Shown piece by piece: positions 41,012 to 41,030 of a DNA stretch of 41,030 nucleotides. The notes under the pieces were generated by a model. That model saw only the letters and a list, made by a program, of their open reading frames with translations, had not been told where the DNA came from and did no database searches. Source of the DNA: Cupriavidus sp. (GTDB taxonomy: Bacteria; Pseudomonadota; Gammaproteobacteria; Burkholderiales; Burkholderiaceae); assembly GCA_031181345.1 (NCBI GenBank), contig JAPSLC010000047.1, positions 1 through 41,030 of the forward strand. The letters are read 5' to 3'. The number at the start of each line of letters is the position of its first letter. Position 1 is the stretch's first letter. Position numbers and translations under genes: made by a program.

Positions 41012-41030
41012 TTGCCCTGGAGCCAAACCA
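40932..41030 (+). mobile_element. Left end of an IS481-type insertion sequence (runs off right edge)
   Basis: From TGTATGG at 40932 the sequence contains GACATGGGTAACA twice (40945-40957 and 40968-40980), 23 bases apart. Repeated motifs of this type next to CCGGAGACATGGG are typical of IS481-like ends in Burkholderiales, where they bind the transposase. A ribosome site and the start of an integrase follow. The exact terminus and the target duplication need the other end. Confidence 0.6.
41012..41030 (+). CDS. IS481-type transposase/integrase, first codons only
   Basis: TTG at 41012 follows GGGAGG at 6-base spacing and begins Met-Pro-Trp-Ser-Gln-Thr, the usual opening of IS481-family integrases (MPW...). 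Only six codons are inside the window, so the family call rests on this start plus the flanking repeated motifs. Confidence 0.5.

Overview
This window is chromosomal DNA of a high-GC betaproteobacterium. The gene set points to Burkholderiales, probably near Cupriavidus/Ralstonia: trpGDC, hemA-prfA-prmC-grxD-ubiX, an ychF/ubiH/dsbC neighbourhood and a YhdH/AcuI reductase. The genus is inference from gene content and protein style, not a database match. No rRNA, tRNA or CRISPR array was seen.

Layout. (1) 1-472: truncated pgaA (poly-GlcNAc export porin), leftward. (2) 473-1311: long leader without a convincing gene. (3) 1312-5440: trpG-trpD-trpC (tryptophan), a CYTH triphosphatase and ung, rightward and tightly packed. 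(4) 5544-13715: a leftward series holding acylphosphatase, a FUSC membrane protein with a low-complexity tail, an M61/PDZ peptidase, a YhdH/AcuI reductase, DsbC and a UbiH-family hydroxylase. (5) 14032-15027: a solitary Mrr-type nuclease fused to a probable EVE/PUA-like reader, in visibly less GC-rich DNA. (6) ychF. (7) 16571-23943: an accessory-looking run with an ABC-F ATPase, an orphan HigA antitoxin, an MDR oxidoreductase/LysR divergent pair, an MFS/LysR divergent pair and an EamA transporter. The EamA gene ends a three-gene overlapping operon with a GDYXXLXY protein and a DUF2157-DUF4401 membrane protein. (8) 26814-33391: mtnN, a GlsB/YeaQ-like protein, then hemA-prfA-[Ala-rich lipoprotein]-prmC-grxD-ubiX. 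(9) 33500-38205: a His/Gly-rich lipoprotein and a probable lysine-degradation module, with lysine 6-dehydrogenase/saccharopine dehydrogenase-type and ALDH7-type enzymes overlapping by 4 nt, a divergent Lrp/AsnC regulator and a DapB-like protein lacking the canonical histidines. (10) A secreted protein of unknown function and a ClC-type Cl-/H+ antiporter. (11) The left end of an IS481-type insertion sequence, entering a palindromic repeat at the right edge.

Functional links. TrpG, TrpD and TrpC perform consecutive or coupled tryptophan steps, but trpE is not in its usual place. PrmC methylates the GGQ motif of the RF1 made by prfA two genes upstream. HemA opens the C5 tetrapyrrole route. The lysine module would take L-lysine through piperideine-6-carboxylate to 2-aminoadipate.

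Most notable signals: a family of two-hairpin repeats found three times, each between converging genes; the EVE/PUA-like-Mrr fusion island; the active-site-altered DapB paralogue beside lysine catabolism genes; and an alanine-rich lipoprotein cassette with its own promoter and terminator inside the hemA-prfA-prmC cluster.
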